Positions 14,761-22,583 of a DNA stretch of 26,058 bases are shown piece after piece. Within the stretch, counting starts at the first letter, position 1. Each line of letters starts with the position of its first letter. Position numbers and translations under genes: made by a program. The DNA is from a virus, in IMG/VR virus record IMGVR_UViG_3300044673_000581, positions 1 through 26,058 of that record. One strand, written 5' to 3'. The notes beneath the pieces are model-generated. The model did not search any database, had not been told where the DNA came from, and saw nothing but the letters and a program-made list of their open reading frames with translations.

Positions 14761-15165
14761 TTATTCGACCCAGACGCCGTCTGCTTCGACGCCGACGACC
14801 TTGCCGGCCGCCGACTGGGTGTTGCCGCCGGCATTGGTCTTACTGACAGTCTCGTCGTCGGTGATGTAGCAGGTTTTGCCCAGCTCGGCCTGGGTGACCA
14901 GGTCGCCGGCGGCATTCTTCCACTTGAACGCTTTTTTGCGGCGGACGAGGATGGTTTTGGCGCCATCGGCTCCGCCGGTGTTGTCCTTGTACTCTTCGGC
15001 GCGGCCCAGGTAGGTGAGCGTGGTGGCGGTGGCGCCGGGAGTGGCGAAGCCGGTGGCGTTGGCGGCCACCAGTGAGCCGGCATATATCTTTTTGTTGGCG
15101 GCCATGGGGACGGCGATCACTTCGCCGTCTTTGAGCGGGGTATTGCGGTCAGCTGCGAGAGCCAT
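14761..15165 (-). CDS. Capsid decoration-like protein
   Basis: The 134-aa protein lies between the protease/scaffold gene and the major head gene. It has the beta-rich pattern MALAADRNTPLKDGEVIAVPMAA, KIYAGSLVAANATGFATPG, TLTYLGRAEEYKDNTGGADG and a final VVGVEADGVWV, typical of the decoration/cement-type proteins found there in Mu-like phages. AAGGAGG is 7 bases before the ATG. The exact virion role is inferred from position and fold type. Confidence 0.78.
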   Translation of the reverse strand: MALAADRNTPLKDGEVIAVPMAANKKIYAGSLVAANATGFATPGATATTLTYLGRAEEYKDNTGGADGAKTILVRRKKAFKWKNAAGDLVTQAELGKTCYITDDETVSKTNAGGNTQSAAGKVVGVEADGVWVE

Positions 15166-15192
15166 GGTGAATCCTCCTTAGTGGTCGGTTGA

Positions 15193-15687
15193 TTATTGGT
15201 CGCCGTATTTCTTGATATCCTCGGCGGTGTTGCCAAACATTTCGGCGATTTTCAATTGTTCGGCATTCAGCGCGGTGGTTTTATCGTCAGCATTCTTGCC
15301 GTCCAGGTTACTGTCGGCGCCGACGACCGGCGCGACCTTGACGAATTCGCGGAAGCGGTCGAGCCCGCCTTCCTGGCGGCAGGTGGCGATGTGGTGCTCT
15401 TTGGTGGCGGGGGTGATCTTGCCGGCGGCCAGGGCAGCGTCGATCTCGCTGTTGATCGCCTTGTCCAACTGCTCGTCCTTGATGGTTTTGAGGGACGTCT
15501 CGGCGGTGGTTGCCCGGTTGAGCGCCGTGTCGAAATCTGCCCTGGGAACGAACTTGTCCAGGGGCGGGTGCAGGGCGTGGTTGAGGGCGGTGGCGTGGTC
15601 GGCCTTCAGGGTGGTGATGTGGTTGAGGGCCGCTTCTTCGGTGGTGGTCTCGGGGAGTCCGAGGACTAGCAACAATTTTTTCAACAT
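15193..15687 (-). CDS. Internal scaffold product (Mu Z-like), in-frame start inside gene I
   Basis: Within gene I, AAAGGAGG lies 8 bases before an in-frame ATG at 15687, followed by MLKKLLLVLGLPETTTEEAA. This ribosome site is better than the one of gene I itself and would give a 164-aa protein equal to the scaffold half. Mu makes scaffold Z from an internal start in gene I, so the same layout is expected. Predicted coiled, Ala/Glu/Lys/Thr-rich. Confidence 0.78.
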   Translation of the reverse strand: MLKKLLLVLGLPETTTEEAALNHITTLKADHATALNHALHPPLDKFVPRADFDTALNRATTAETSLKTIKDEQLDKAINSEIDAALAAGKITPATKEHHIATCRQEGGLDRFREFVKVAPVVGADSNLDGKNADDKTTALNAEQLKIAEMFGNTAEDIKKYGDQ

Positions 15688-16209
15688 GGGTAATGCCTCC
15701 TTTTTCTGCTCGTTGTTTAAGGCGGTGAGAAACAAGTTCGGTTGATTGGTAAGCCCGCACGACGTGATGCGGAAGATGCGGTTGGTTTCGACCTCATAAC
15801 GGAAGACCGGCGACAGGTAGCGGTATTCCCTGGCGGTAATGGATGCGGCGCCCTTTTCGGTCCACTCGACCCGGCCCCAGATGCTCCCCCCGTCCCGCGC
15901 CGCCATCTCCTTAATCCAGCCGGCGGCCGGTGAGTCCTTGCCTTCCTTGGCGCGCAGCTCGGAGGAGTGCTCCCAGTCAATGGGAAGATCCTTCCCCTCG
16001 GCGGCGAAGCTCTGCAGGATGATTTCAGGGTGATCGTTGATCCAGGTGCGACCGTCGCGGCCGGTGATGATCTGGCCGGCGGGGAGCAGCTCGATCCACT
16101 CGGGCGCATCGCCGGCGGCAATCTCGAAATTGAGCGCCATGAGGTTGGCGGCCAGCTCGTTACAGAGCGCCGTACTTAAGCTGCTGTCGTCGACTATCAA
16201 AATCCTCAT
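15193..16209 (-). CDS. Prohead protease with C-terminal scaffold (Mu I, gp32)
   Basis: The N-terminal half is the Mu I protease domain: ALNFEIAAGDAPEWIELLPAGQIITGRDGR, LPIDWEHSSE, AAGWIKEMAARDGGSIWGRVEWT and YRYLSPVFRYE. The C-terminal half (after about residue 175) is charged and helical, the scaffold part. The open frame has two ATGs (16212, 16209); AGGGGGG is too close to the first, so 16209 is preferred (338 aa). In Mu the protease removes scaffold during head maturation. The N-terminal ILIVDDSS string looks like a response regulator but nothing else supports that. Confidence 0.92.
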   Translation of the reverse strand: MRILIVDDSSLSTALCNELAANLMALNFEIAAGDAPEWIELLPAGQIITGRDGRTWINDHPEIILQSFAAEGKDLPIDWEHSSELRAKEGKDSPAAGWIKEMAARDGGSIWGRVEWTEKGAASITAREYRYLSPVFRYEVETNRIFRITSCGLTNQPNLFLTALNNEQKKEALPMLKKLLLVLGLPETTTEEAALNHITTLKADHATALNHALHPPLDKFVPRADFDTALNRATTAETSLKTIKDEQLDKAINSEIDAALAAGKITPATKEHHIATCRQEGGLDRFREFVKVAPVVGADSNLDGKNADDKTTALNAEQLKIAEMFGNTAEDIKKYGDQ

Positions 16210-16226
16210 CATCCCCCCTGCGTTTG

Positions 16227-16247
16227 GGGCTTGTTTTCAACAAGCCC
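16227..16247. other. Perfect hairpin upstream of protease/scaffold gene
   Basis: GGGCTTGTT, loop TTC, AACAAGCCC: a perfect 9-bp stem about 18 bases before the gene I start on the minus strand. It lacks a U-tract on the coding strand, so it may be an mRNA processing or translation-control structure. It sits in a 211-bp gap (16210-16420), which is AT-richer than its surroundings and holds no gene I can support. Confidence 0.5.
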
Positions 16248-16375
16248 TTAGATGTTTTATCCTTCTTCAACTTTTAAGTCTTTTGAGCCCCTTCAAAAAC
16301 TAGTTACTCCCTGTTTTGGAACCCCATTAAAACAGTCTTTAAATTTTCCTGTAGCGGGACATCGGCTATCTGACC

Positions 16376-16391
16376 GGGGGTCACTACCCCC
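16376..16391. other. Short inverted repeat in the G-I gap
   Basis: GGGGGT, loop CACT, ACCCCC: a perfect 6-bp stem about 30 bases after the stop of the virion morphogenesis gene, with no U-tract on the coding strand. It may be a weak transcript-end structure. No convincing promoter is visible in the rest of the gap. Confidence 0.3.
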
Positions 16392-16420
16392 TGACCGGCT
16401 AGCGGGCAAATTTGGGCGGT

Positions 16421-16951
16421 TTACTTGGCAATGAAATCCTCGGCTATAGCCTGCAGTTCTCTCCGGTCCTCGTTGCTGAAGCCGAGCATTGCCCTGGCCG
16501 GCAGTTTCGGGTTGAAGGTGTGGGCTTTGACCTGCGCCCAGACCGGGAACTTCAGCTCCTTGCCGAACGCCTGGGTGACCCGCCGCTTGTGGGCCGGGAC
16601 GTGGAGGTCTTTGTCCAGGCCGAACTGATGGGGCGCGGCGTAGATCTTGTTGGTGCCGACCTTCAGGCCGTTGTTGCGGACGGAGTAGACGAAGCTGTCG
16701 CGTAGGCCGGATGTCTCGGTGAGGATCTTCGTGTGTTTCTTCTGCTTCAGGGTGGCGGGCTTCAGCGCTGCCCAGCGTTGCCCGGCCGGGTCGACCTGCC
16801 TGGTGAAACGGCCCTGGATGGATTCGACCAGATAGACCCCCATGTTCTTCAGGCAGGGGTGGAGGTTACCGCTTTTCTTTTCAATCCGCTGCAGCGTGCG
16901 CTGGACATCGCGGTCGTCGATTCTTTCGACTACGGAAAAGATGCCGGCCAT
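16421..16951 (-). CDS. Virion morphogenesis protein (Mu G, gp31)
   Basis: A 176-aa protein of the phage virion morphogenesis family: NMGVYLVESIQGRFTRQVDPAGQRWAALKPATL around 37-69, the LTETSGLRDSF segment, an Asn/Gly beta part (VGTNKIYAAPHQFG), and PARAMLGFSNEDRREL near the end. It acts in head/tail joining. Its ATG overlaps the stop of the portal/minor head gene (ATGA). Confidence 0.93.
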   Translation of the reverse strand: MAGIFSVVERIDDRDVQRTLQRIEKKSGNLHPCLKNMGVYLVESIQGRFTRQVDPAGQRWAALKPATLKQKKHTKILTETSGLRDSFVYSVRNNGLKVGTNKIYAAPHQFGLDKDLHVPAHKRRVTQAFGKELKFPVWAQVKAHTFNPKLPARAMLGFSNEDRRELQAIAEDFIAK

Positions 16952-19251
16952 CAGGCTGGCTCGAGTTTGCCGCTGGCCGGATTCAACCAGGACTTGCCGG
17001 GGTTATAATCCCAGCCGGGGTCGATGCCGCGCGGCACGTCGTGGATCTCGCCAGTCTTTTTGTCCAGCCATTCGAAGGTGCCGTCATCGGGTGCCTTGCC
17101 GACGGTGACCCCCTTGCGGGCCAGGTCCCGATCGCTGAGAGCGACGACGCGGCACTTGCAGCCCCAGCCGTTGGGCGTGAAGTGGCTGTCCCACCAGGGG
17201 TCGTTGGCCGGGAGGGTGATCCCGTTCCAGCCCAGGTGCATGGGCCGGGGGCGGATGCTGTCGCCGTGCTGGTACATCCAGTTGGGGCGATAGGCGAGCA
17301 CATCCGGGTCGGTCATCTGCTGGTAGCGGCCGGCCTGGTAGGCGGTGCGGATGTTGGTCTCGTAGATGATCCGGCTGCGCCAGCCGCGCGAGCCGTTATA
17401 GCTCCAGCCGTACTTGGCGACGATGGTGTCGAAGTCTTTGAGGAAGGCAGCCTGGGTGGTGCCGTCGGTGATGGCCTGGTCGATGGCGGCGCGGAAATCG
17501 GCGAGCATGTCGTCGCGCATGACGCCGGCAACGGTGAAGCCGTGGTCATGGTCGCTCTTCCAGAGGTCGGTCCAGGACTGGGCCGGGATGTTGAGCTTCT
17601 GGCGGAAGAAGGCGATCGCTTCGTCGAATGGCAGGCTGCCGTACTGGGCCTCGGCGTTCATGGCCAGGTCGGTCATGATCTCGTCGCGGCCGGTCAGGTT
17701 GGCCAGGAGCATGGCGTTGCCGAGGGTGGCGGCAAGGGGTGCGCTATCGAGCATGTCCGGACGCAGGTTGTTCAGCTGCGTCGACGCTGCTTCCAGGGTC
17801 CTCGCGCCGGCAATGACGTGGTAAAGATGGCCGACCAGGTCGGCGTCGGCGGTGCGGTCCAGGGCCTGGGCCGCGATCAGCTCGGCGGCGTCGGGCGCGG
17901 TTGCTTCCTGGTTAAGGGCGGTGGCGCAGTGGGGGCAAGAATGGCCTTGGTGGTTATTCGCCGTTCCTGATCCCTGATCCCCGATCCCCGGTCCCGGTAT
18001 TCCGAGCAGATCTTCGGGCTTGGCAGTGGCCGGCGGGTCGGGAAGGTTCAGCTTGTCGCGGACGACGCTCTGCTCGACGCGCAGGCCGAGGGGGACGAGC
18101 TTGTCCAGGGCATCAGTCAGGGCCTTGATATCCTCGGATTCCTTGATGTAGAGCTTGAGGGTCGGGTAGCTCTGCTGTGGGCCGAAGTTCAGGTCAACGA
18201 ACGGTTTCACCAGCTGCAGGTTGAGGGTTTCCTCGGCCTGCTCGGCGTCGGATTCGGTGATGTCGCCGCGCACTTCGTTGTGGACGTTGGCCTGGGCCTG
18301 GCTGGAGCCGTCGTCGGCGGTCATGGTCTGGCCGATGACTGCCTTGGAGATCTGCTTGTCGATCCACTCGGCCAGGCTGAGATAGAGCTTGTCGCCGCCG
18401 GTGACCTGGGCGGCTTTCTCGAACTCGATCTTCATGGAGTCTGGGAGCACGGCGGCGGCGTCGCTGCCGATGTTGGCGACGGCGGTCTTCAGGATGCGGA
18501 TGTCGGCATCGGTGGCGTTGGCGCCGTATTTGCCGACGCGCAGCGGCATGCCGAAGATCTCGACAAAGGCCAGCCAGTCCTTGAAGGTGTACATCTTGCC
18601 CATGTAGGACCAGGCGACCAGCCGGGCCAGCCCGCCCCGGATCGGCAGGCCGCTCTTCAGCTTGGGAAAGTGGGTGATGAACTTGTACGGAGGGAGCGCT
18701 ATCCCTTCGAAGCTGTCGGCTTCATCCAGGAGGCGCAGCTGCCGCTGGCTCACCCGGTCAAAGGTGAAGAAACGGGGGTCGCGCCATTCGTACCTGTCGG
18801 GGAACCACTGGCTCGCGGAGCGGTCCCAGATGATTTCTATGGCGCTGTACCCCTTGCCGATGGCGTCGAGCATGTCCTCGGTCAGCCCCTTGAAGCCGGC
18901 GCGCTTGACCAGCTCGCGGACGGCGTCGGCGATCTTCTGGTCGTTGGCGTCGTCGCTGGCAGCCTCGACCATGATCGGGAGCTTCTTAACGGCCCGCTTG
19001 CGGGTACCGAGCACTGAAGCGTAGTGGGGCTCGCGCTCTTCCATCTCTTCAGCCAGGGTGAGATAGTCGTGATTGTCGCCCTGGTTGGCGTTCTGGAGCA
19101 GGCCGGCCAGCCGCTGAGGGGTGAGCCCGGAGGCGACGGTCTCGGTCCAGACGGTGCGGACCCCGGTCAGGCTCGGCGCGGCGTATTCACGGATGAGGTC
19201 TTGCTTCCTGATCGGCTGGTTGTAGGCGTCGTAGAGGGTGACTTCTTTCAT
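16951..19251 (-). CDS. Portal protein fused to minor head protein F (Mu gp29 + gp30)
   Basis: One continuous 766-aa frame covers two Mu genes. Residues about 1-415 are the DUF935 portal core (REPHYASVLGTRKRAVKKLP, GYSAIEIIWD, KFITHFPKLKSGLPIRGGLARLVAWSYMGK, ADDGSSQAQANVHNEVR). Residues about 418-530 are a linker containing heptad-repeat DNA (IPGPGIGDQGSG) and a CPHC pair, then the helical gp29 tail. From about 538 (SLPFDEAIAFFRQKL) the F/SPP1-gp7-like domain begins, with RIIYETNIRTAYQAGRYQQM and GWGCKCRVVALSDRDL. I chose the ATG at 19251, which overlaps the upstream stop (ATGA). The portal forms the DNA entry ring; F is a head morphogenesis protein. Confidence 0.92.
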   Translation of the reverse strand: MKEVTLYDAYNQPIRKQDLIREYAAPSLTGVRTVWTETVASGLTPQRLAGLLQNANQGDNHDYLTLAEEMEEREPHYASVLGTRKRAVKKLPIMVEAASDDANDQKIADAVRELVKRAGFKGLTEDMLDAIGKGYSAIEIIWDRSASQWFPDRYEWRDPRFFTFDRVSQRQLRLLDEADSFEGIALPPYKFITHFPKLKSGLPIRGGLARLVAWSYMGKMYTFKDWLAFVEIFGMPLRVGKYGANATDADIRILKTAVANIGSDAAAVLPDSMKIEFEKAAQVTGGDKLYLSLAEWIDKQISKAVIGQTMTADDGSSQAQANVHNEVRGDITESDAEQAEETLNLQLVKPFVDLNFGPQQSYPTLKLYIKESEDIKALTDALDKLVPLGLRVEQSVVRDKLNLPDPPATAKPEDLLGIPGPGIGDQGSGTANNHQGHSCPHCATALNQEATAPDAAELIAAQALDRTADADLVGHLYHVIAGARTLEAASTQLNNLRPDMLDSAPLAATLGNAMLLANLTGRDEIMTDLAMNAEAQYGSLPFDEAIAFFRQKLNIPAQSWTDLWKSDHDHGFTVAGVMRDDMLADFRAAIDQAITDGTTQAAFLKDFDTIVAKYGWSYNGSRGWRSRIIYETNIRTAYQAGRYQQMTDPDVLAYRPNWMYQHGDSIRPRPMHLGWNGITLPANDPWWDSHFTPNGWGCKCRVVALSDRDLARKGVTVGKAPDDGTFEWLDKKTGEIHDVPRGIDPGWDYNPGKSWLNPASGKLEPA
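17962..17996. repeat. In-frame heptad repeat within the portal gene, GGGATCG flavour
   Basis: On the minus strand: GGGACCG, GGGATCG, GGGATCA, GGGATCA, GGAACGG. It is the same heptad as at 9619-9639, here inside coding DNA, where it specifies the Gly/Pro-rich linker PGPGIGDQGSGT after the portal core. Reading frame is kept. Confidence 0.85.
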
Positions 19252-19448
19252 TGCGCGGCTCCTGTGTAGTGTCGTGCGTGGCCGAAGTGGTAGCCGTTGC
19301 AAAATTGACATTTATAGATGTGCAGCAAGCCGCCCCTTGTTTTCCCGGCGCGGATCACCGCGTGCATGGCATCGGCGGCCAGTTCGCTGGACGCGAAGCG
19401 CTGCTTTCGGCTGCATTGCTTGCGGCGCTGGCCGCGCTTGCTGGCCAT
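19248..19448 (-). CDS. Small zinc-ribbon-like protein between terminase and portal
   Basis: A 66-aa basic protein not in the Mu gene list. It begins MASKRGQRRKQCSRKQRF and ends with a compact metal-binding-like motif: YKCQFCNGYHFGH, with Cys47, Cys50, His54 and His57 (CxxC-xxx-HxxH). Such short YxCxxCxxxHxGH proteins occur in phages and are presumed nucleic-acid or protein binding. It starts in a TAATG overlap with the terminase stop and ends in an ATGA overlap with the portal start, so it is firmly part of the operon. A role in packaging is only inference from position. Confidence 0.75.
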   Translation of the reverse strand: MASKRGQRRKQCSRKQRFASSELAADAMHAVIRAGKTRGGLLHIYKCQFCNGYHFGHARHYTGAAQ

Positions 19449-20995
19449 TACCAGACCCCGGTGGTGCACTTGAACCCGGCGGTGCAGTGGATCGGCCGGT
19501 CCAGGTCTTTCGCTTCCTTGGCGTTGACGGGGTGGTAGGCGTAGATGACGACCTCGAGCAGGGTCGCTGATACGGCCAGGGCGAGGGCGATGGCGGCGTC
19601 ACCGTGGCGCTGGTTGCCGTCCTTGCCCTGGGTGTGCGTTTCGGGAACCTTGGCGATGCCCTTGGTCATCTTGACGGCCCGGTAGTCATCCATGTGATCG
19701 GCGTCTGCCGGTACCTCCAGGGTGCCGTCTTCAAAGAAGGACTTGAAGCGGGGCATGTTTTCCCGGTACCAGGTCTCGGAGAGCATGATGCACTTGATGC
19801 GCTCGCCGTATTTCTGCAGGGCAACCTCGGCCAGGTACTGGCCGTTGCCCCTGGCGTCCATGCAGCCGCCAAAGAAGCGCGGCAGCCGGTCGATGATGTA
19901 GAAGAGGATCAGCTCCTGCTCCTTGAAGGGGACGTTTTTCAGCTCGACGACAAAGGGGGCGCGCCAGTGGAGCTTCTGCTGCTCGGCCAGGGGGAAGATG
20001 ACAGTGAGGTCGCCGGAGCGGGCGAAGTCTTCGCCGAAGCAGTGGTTCTGGGCCGGGTCGAGTTTGGCCAGCAGCGGTTCGAGATGTTCCTTGCACCAGT
20101 CCCGAGCCTCGGCCTGGCGGATATGGTCGGGCATGACGGTGAATTCGTTGGTGCAGGCCCAGCGCAGGACCGGGATATCCTGCTTCATACAGCGCTCGAT
20201 GACCAGGCGGGACAGGTAGGTGCCCTTGCCCTGGGACGGGATACAGAAGAGTTCCTCGTCGGCATGCTCTTTGTAAAAGGCGACCAGGTCGGCCCGCCAT
20301 TTGTCCTCGGCTTCCTGGGACCATTCGCGGCCGAGCTTCAGGCAGATGCGCTGGTACAGACCTTCGGCCAGGGCGTCGTCCAGGGTGATCCGGTGGAGGG
20401 AATACGGCACCTTGCCGGCGTGGATCTCCTGGACCAGTTCGTTGAACGGGTTGGCGTCGCCGTCGTGGGTGGAGATGATCCGCACCTGGCCGCCCCACAT
20501 GAGGAGCGCCATGGCGGCCTTGATCAGGCCGTCGAGATTTTCATGGAATGCGGCCTCGTCGATGACGACCCGGCCCTGCTTGCCGCGCAGGTTGGTGGGG
20601 CGGGATGACAAGGCGGTGATCCGGTGGCCGGAGGGGAAGTTGATCCGGAGCGCGAGGATCTCCTTGTCTTCGTCGACCAGGACGCACTCTTCGACCTCGG
20701 AGGCGATCTTGTTGTATTCCCGCGCCCAGTCGCCGCAGTCGTTGATGAACTCGCGGGCCATCTCCAGGTTGTAGCCGATGTACCAGACGTCGTCGCCGGA
20801 GATCGATGCGGCATAGAGGGTATCGTCGGCGGCCTCGGCCCAGGACAAACCGACCCGGCGGGATTTCTCGCAGATCTTCACCTGGGAGTTATCGGCGATC
20901 CAGCGTTGCTGGTAGGGGAGCAGCACCATGGGGGCGGCTGGCTGGGTGGCGGCGAATTCCGGCAGGACCGGTATTTGTCTGGATCTGGCGTCCAT
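19448..20995 (-). CDS. Terminase large subunit (Mu gp28)
   Basis: The 515-aa packaging motor has an ATPase domain with a Walker A-like KSRRVGLS at 44-51, Walker B VVIDEA at 143-148, and STHDGDANPFNEL about 30 residues later. The C-terminal nuclease domain has conserved acids in GEDFARSGDLTV, GCMDARGNGQ and HGDAAIALALA. It cuts and pumps DNA into the head; in Mu-like phages packaging is headful from integrated copies. It starts as a TAATG overlap with the gp27-like gene. The last ~50 residues carry two cysteines and look poorly conserved. Confidence 0.96.
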   Translation of the reverse strand: MDARSRQIPVLPEFAATQPAAPMVLLPYQQRWIADNSQVKICEKSRRVGLSWAEAADDTLYAASISGDDVWYIGYNLEMAREFINDCGDWAREYNKIASEVEECVLVDEDKEILALRINFPSGHRITALSSRPTNLRGKQGRVVIDEAAFHENLDGLIKAAMALLMWGGQVRIISTHDGDANPFNELVQEIHAGKVPYSLHRITLDDALAEGLYQRICLKLGREWSQEAEDKWRADLVAFYKEHADEELFCIPSQGKGTYLSRLVIERCMKQDIPVLRWACTNEFTVMPDHIRQAEARDWCKEHLEPLLAKLDPAQNHCFGEDFARSGDLTVIFPLAEQQKLHWRAPFVVELKNVPFKEQELILFYIIDRLPRFFGGCMDARGNGQYLAEVALQKYGERIKCIMLSETWYRENMPRFKSFFEDGTLEVPADADHMDDYRAVKMTKGIAKVPETHTQGKDGNQRHGDAAIALALAVSATLLEVVIYAYHPVNAKEAKDLDRPIHCTAGFKCTTGVW

Positions 20996-21573
20996 TAGTT
21001 TCCTATGCCGAGGATCTTCTTGCGGATCTCATTGGCGGCATCGTCGGAGAGACCGCCCTTCTTGCCGGTGGCGACTTCGTCGATCACCTTGACCGCATCG
21101 GCCAGCGCCTGTTGGCGGATCTCAGTCGCGCGCTTGACGTTGATCGTGGCGCTTTGCTCCAGGCGCTGGGTAGCCAGGGCGAGGGCTTTGACCTGGCTGA
21201 TGGTGCTGGCCAGGGTCTCGGGGTCTTTCAGGTCGGCGTCCTGGATCTTCAAGGAGATATCGAAGGCCAGGGTCCGGAGGATCTCGTTGATCAGCAGGCC
21301 CATTTGCCCCTGGGGCGCGGCGCCGACTTTGCCGATGAACATCTCGGCCACGTCGCGGCTCTGGCGCAGCTTGCTGCCGACCTCTTCCATCTTGACGGCG
21401 TAGCGGTTGACTGCGGATTTACTGACGCGATCGGGATGCCCTTCGGCTTCCAGGAGCGCGTTGATTTCGGCGGTCACCTGCAGCTGGGTGACGCGGGGAT
21501 CTTGAAGCAGCTGCTGCAGCTGGCTCTTGATTTCCTCGGGCAATAAATCAATGGTGGAGACCTGTGGGCTCAT
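20995..21573 (-). CDS. Terminase small subunit-like protein (Mu gp27, DUF3486)
   Basis: A 192-aa protein with the DUF3486 layout: LLPEEIKSQLQQLLQDPRVTQLQVTAEINALLEAEG at the N-terminus, SKSAVNRYAVKMEEVGSKLRQSRDVAEM in the middle and a helical C-terminus. In Mu gp27 partners the large terminase. The ATG at 21573 has GAGGGGA just upstream and follows the gp26-like stop; a longer frame to 21636 is out-of-frame reading of gp26. Confidence 0.92.
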   Translation of the reverse strand: MSPQVSTIDLLPEEIKSQLQQLLQDPRVTQLQVTAEINALLEAEGHPDRVSKSAVNRYAVKMEEVGSKLRQSRDVAEMFIGKVGAAPQGQMGLLINEILRTLAFDISLKIQDADLKDPETLASTISQVKALALATQRLEQSATINVKRATEIRQQALADAVKVIDEVATGKKGGLSDDAANEIRKKILGIGN

Positions 21574-21574
21574 A

Positions 21575-21871
21575 TCATCCCCTCGGGCTCGGCCGCTTGA
21601 CGCCGGGCACGGTGGCGCGGGCATTGGCAACGTCAAGGCCCCGCTCGGTCAGGGTGGCGACCATGATGCTGCCGACGTTGGATACGTTTACCAACCCCTG
21701 GTCTGCCAGCCAGTGCAGTTCGGTGCGGACCTTGTCGCGGCTGTGGCTGTGGCCGATGCGATCGAGGAAGGCGTGGAGGATGGAATCGTTCATACTGAAG
21801 CCGCCGGACTCTTCCAGGGTGCGGAGCATGGCCAGCCGTAAATCCTCGTTTAATAGCTCTTTAAAGCTCAT
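21575..21871 (-). CDS. Mu gp26-like winged-helix protein (VpaChn25_0724 family)
   Basis: A 98-aa protein typical of the ArsR-like small protein between gp25 and gp27: LRLAMLRTLEESGGFSMNDSILHAFLDRIGHSHSRDKVRTELHWLADQGLV, then a beta wing (IMVATLTERGLDVA). The fold suggests DNA binding, perhaps site recognition in packaging. ATGA overlap with the preceding gene. Confidence 0.88.
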   Translation of the reverse strand: MSFKELLNEDLRLAMLRTLEESGGFSMNDSILHAFLDRIGHSHSRDKVRTELHWLADQGLVNVSNVGSIMVATLTERGLDVANARATVPGVKRPSPRG

Positions 21872-22176
21872 TGTTTCCCTCCGCTTAGTTCATTCTGGGT
21901 AAGCAGGTCAACCATGCGGCCAATCCCCTCGAGGCGGCCGTCGATCTTTGAGAGGCCCCGGTCGATAGCTTCCAGCCGCAACTTGAAGTCCGGATGGTGC
22001 GGGCAGGCCGGCGGGTGCTGGATGTCGCTTTCGATCTTGATCATCTTGTCTTCGAGCGCCTTGAACCGGGTGTTGGTGATCTTGTCGCGGTTGGTCCACC
22101 AGACGTAGAGGGCTATAGCGCTATTGACGATGGTCATGAACAGGGTGAGGTAAAACATGGCTGCTTGGTAATTCAC
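21868..22176 (-). CDS. Membrane-anchored Mu gp25-like protein (DUF2730)
   Basis: A 102-aa protein with one N-terminal membrane segment (about 7-26), followed by a charged coiled-coil stretch (FKALEDKMIKIESDIQ) and a C-terminal helix with LSKIDGRLEGIGRMVDLL, the DUF2730 pattern. The start is GTG at 22176 with GGAGGG upstream, overlapping the stop of the zinc-finger gene (GTGA); an ATG six codons later is possible. Function unknown in Mu as well. Confidence 0.88.
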   Translation of the reverse strand: MNYQAAMFYLTLFMTIVNSAIALYVWWTNRDKITNTRFKALEDKMIKIESDIQHPPACPHHPDFKLRLEAIDRGLSKIDGRLEGIGRMVDLLTQNELSGGKQ

Positions 22177-22412
22177 AGTGCCCTCCAGTGGGATAAGAGT
22201 TGTTCATTGTCATGGTCTGCTTGGCAGTTGGTGCAGAACCGGCAGCCGGGCATTGCTTTGCGGCGGCCGGCGGGTATCTCTTCGCCGCACTCGGCGCAAT
22301 CGGCGCCGGTGGCTGTGTAGTCAGCGGGATCACGCAACTTGAGCTGAAGATCCAGGGCAAATGCCTGGAAGTCTTCGTTGATGCGCTGTGATCGGTCTGT
22401 TTCATCGCCCAT
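22173..22412 (-). CDS. TraR/DksA-type C4 zinc-finger protein
   Basis: A 79-aa protein with the CxxC-x17-CxxC zinc knuckle of the TraR/DksA family (Cys39, Cys42, Cys60, Cys63), with the characteristic GEEIPAGRRKAMPG between them. Short TraR-like forms lack the coiled-coil of full DksA and can bind the RNA polymerase secondary channel, altering host promoters without ppGpp. They are common in Mu-like and P2-like phages. The first gene of the GTGA-coupled packaging block. Confidence 0.92.
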   Translation of the reverse strand: MGDETDRSQRINEDFQAFALDLQLKLRDPADYTATGADCAECGEEIPAGRRKAMPGCRFCTNCQADHDNEQLLSHWRAL

Positions 22413-22487
22413 TGGCTATGACTCCGGTTTTGCTGTAATTGCGGAACTTGATCAGGAACGGGGCGTATTTGGCCAGCCGTGGATCTG

Positions 22488-22583
22488 TCAGTGCGCATGC
22501 CTGATTGCATAGTGAACAATCAGGGCGTAGCCGACGAGGAGTGCGGCAGTAATGGCTAGATAGTATTTTGCCAATATTCGCAT
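22488..22583 (-). CDS. Tiny single-span membrane peptide (31 aa)
   Basis: MRILAKYYLAITAALLVGYA followed by LIVHYAIRHAH: positive N-terminus, one clear transmembrane helix, His-rich tail. GGTGAG lies close before the ATG. A second frame over the same DNA (22402-22591, 63 codons) has CSLCNQAC and could be real instead. The location near the lysis region of Mu makes a holin-like or regulatory peptide possible, but this is speculation. Confidence 0.4.
   Translation of the reverse strand: MRILAKYYLAITAALLVGYALIVHYAIRHAH

Noticed and set aside
16170-16209. Response-regulator-like start (ILIVDDSS) of gene I
   Set aside because: Only eight residues match; the remainder is a standard Mu I protease/scaffold.
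22121-22519. 132-codon minus-strand frame over the TraR-like gene
   Set aside because: It has low-complexity composition and overlaps the convincing CxxC-x17-CxxC zinc-finger protein in another frame.
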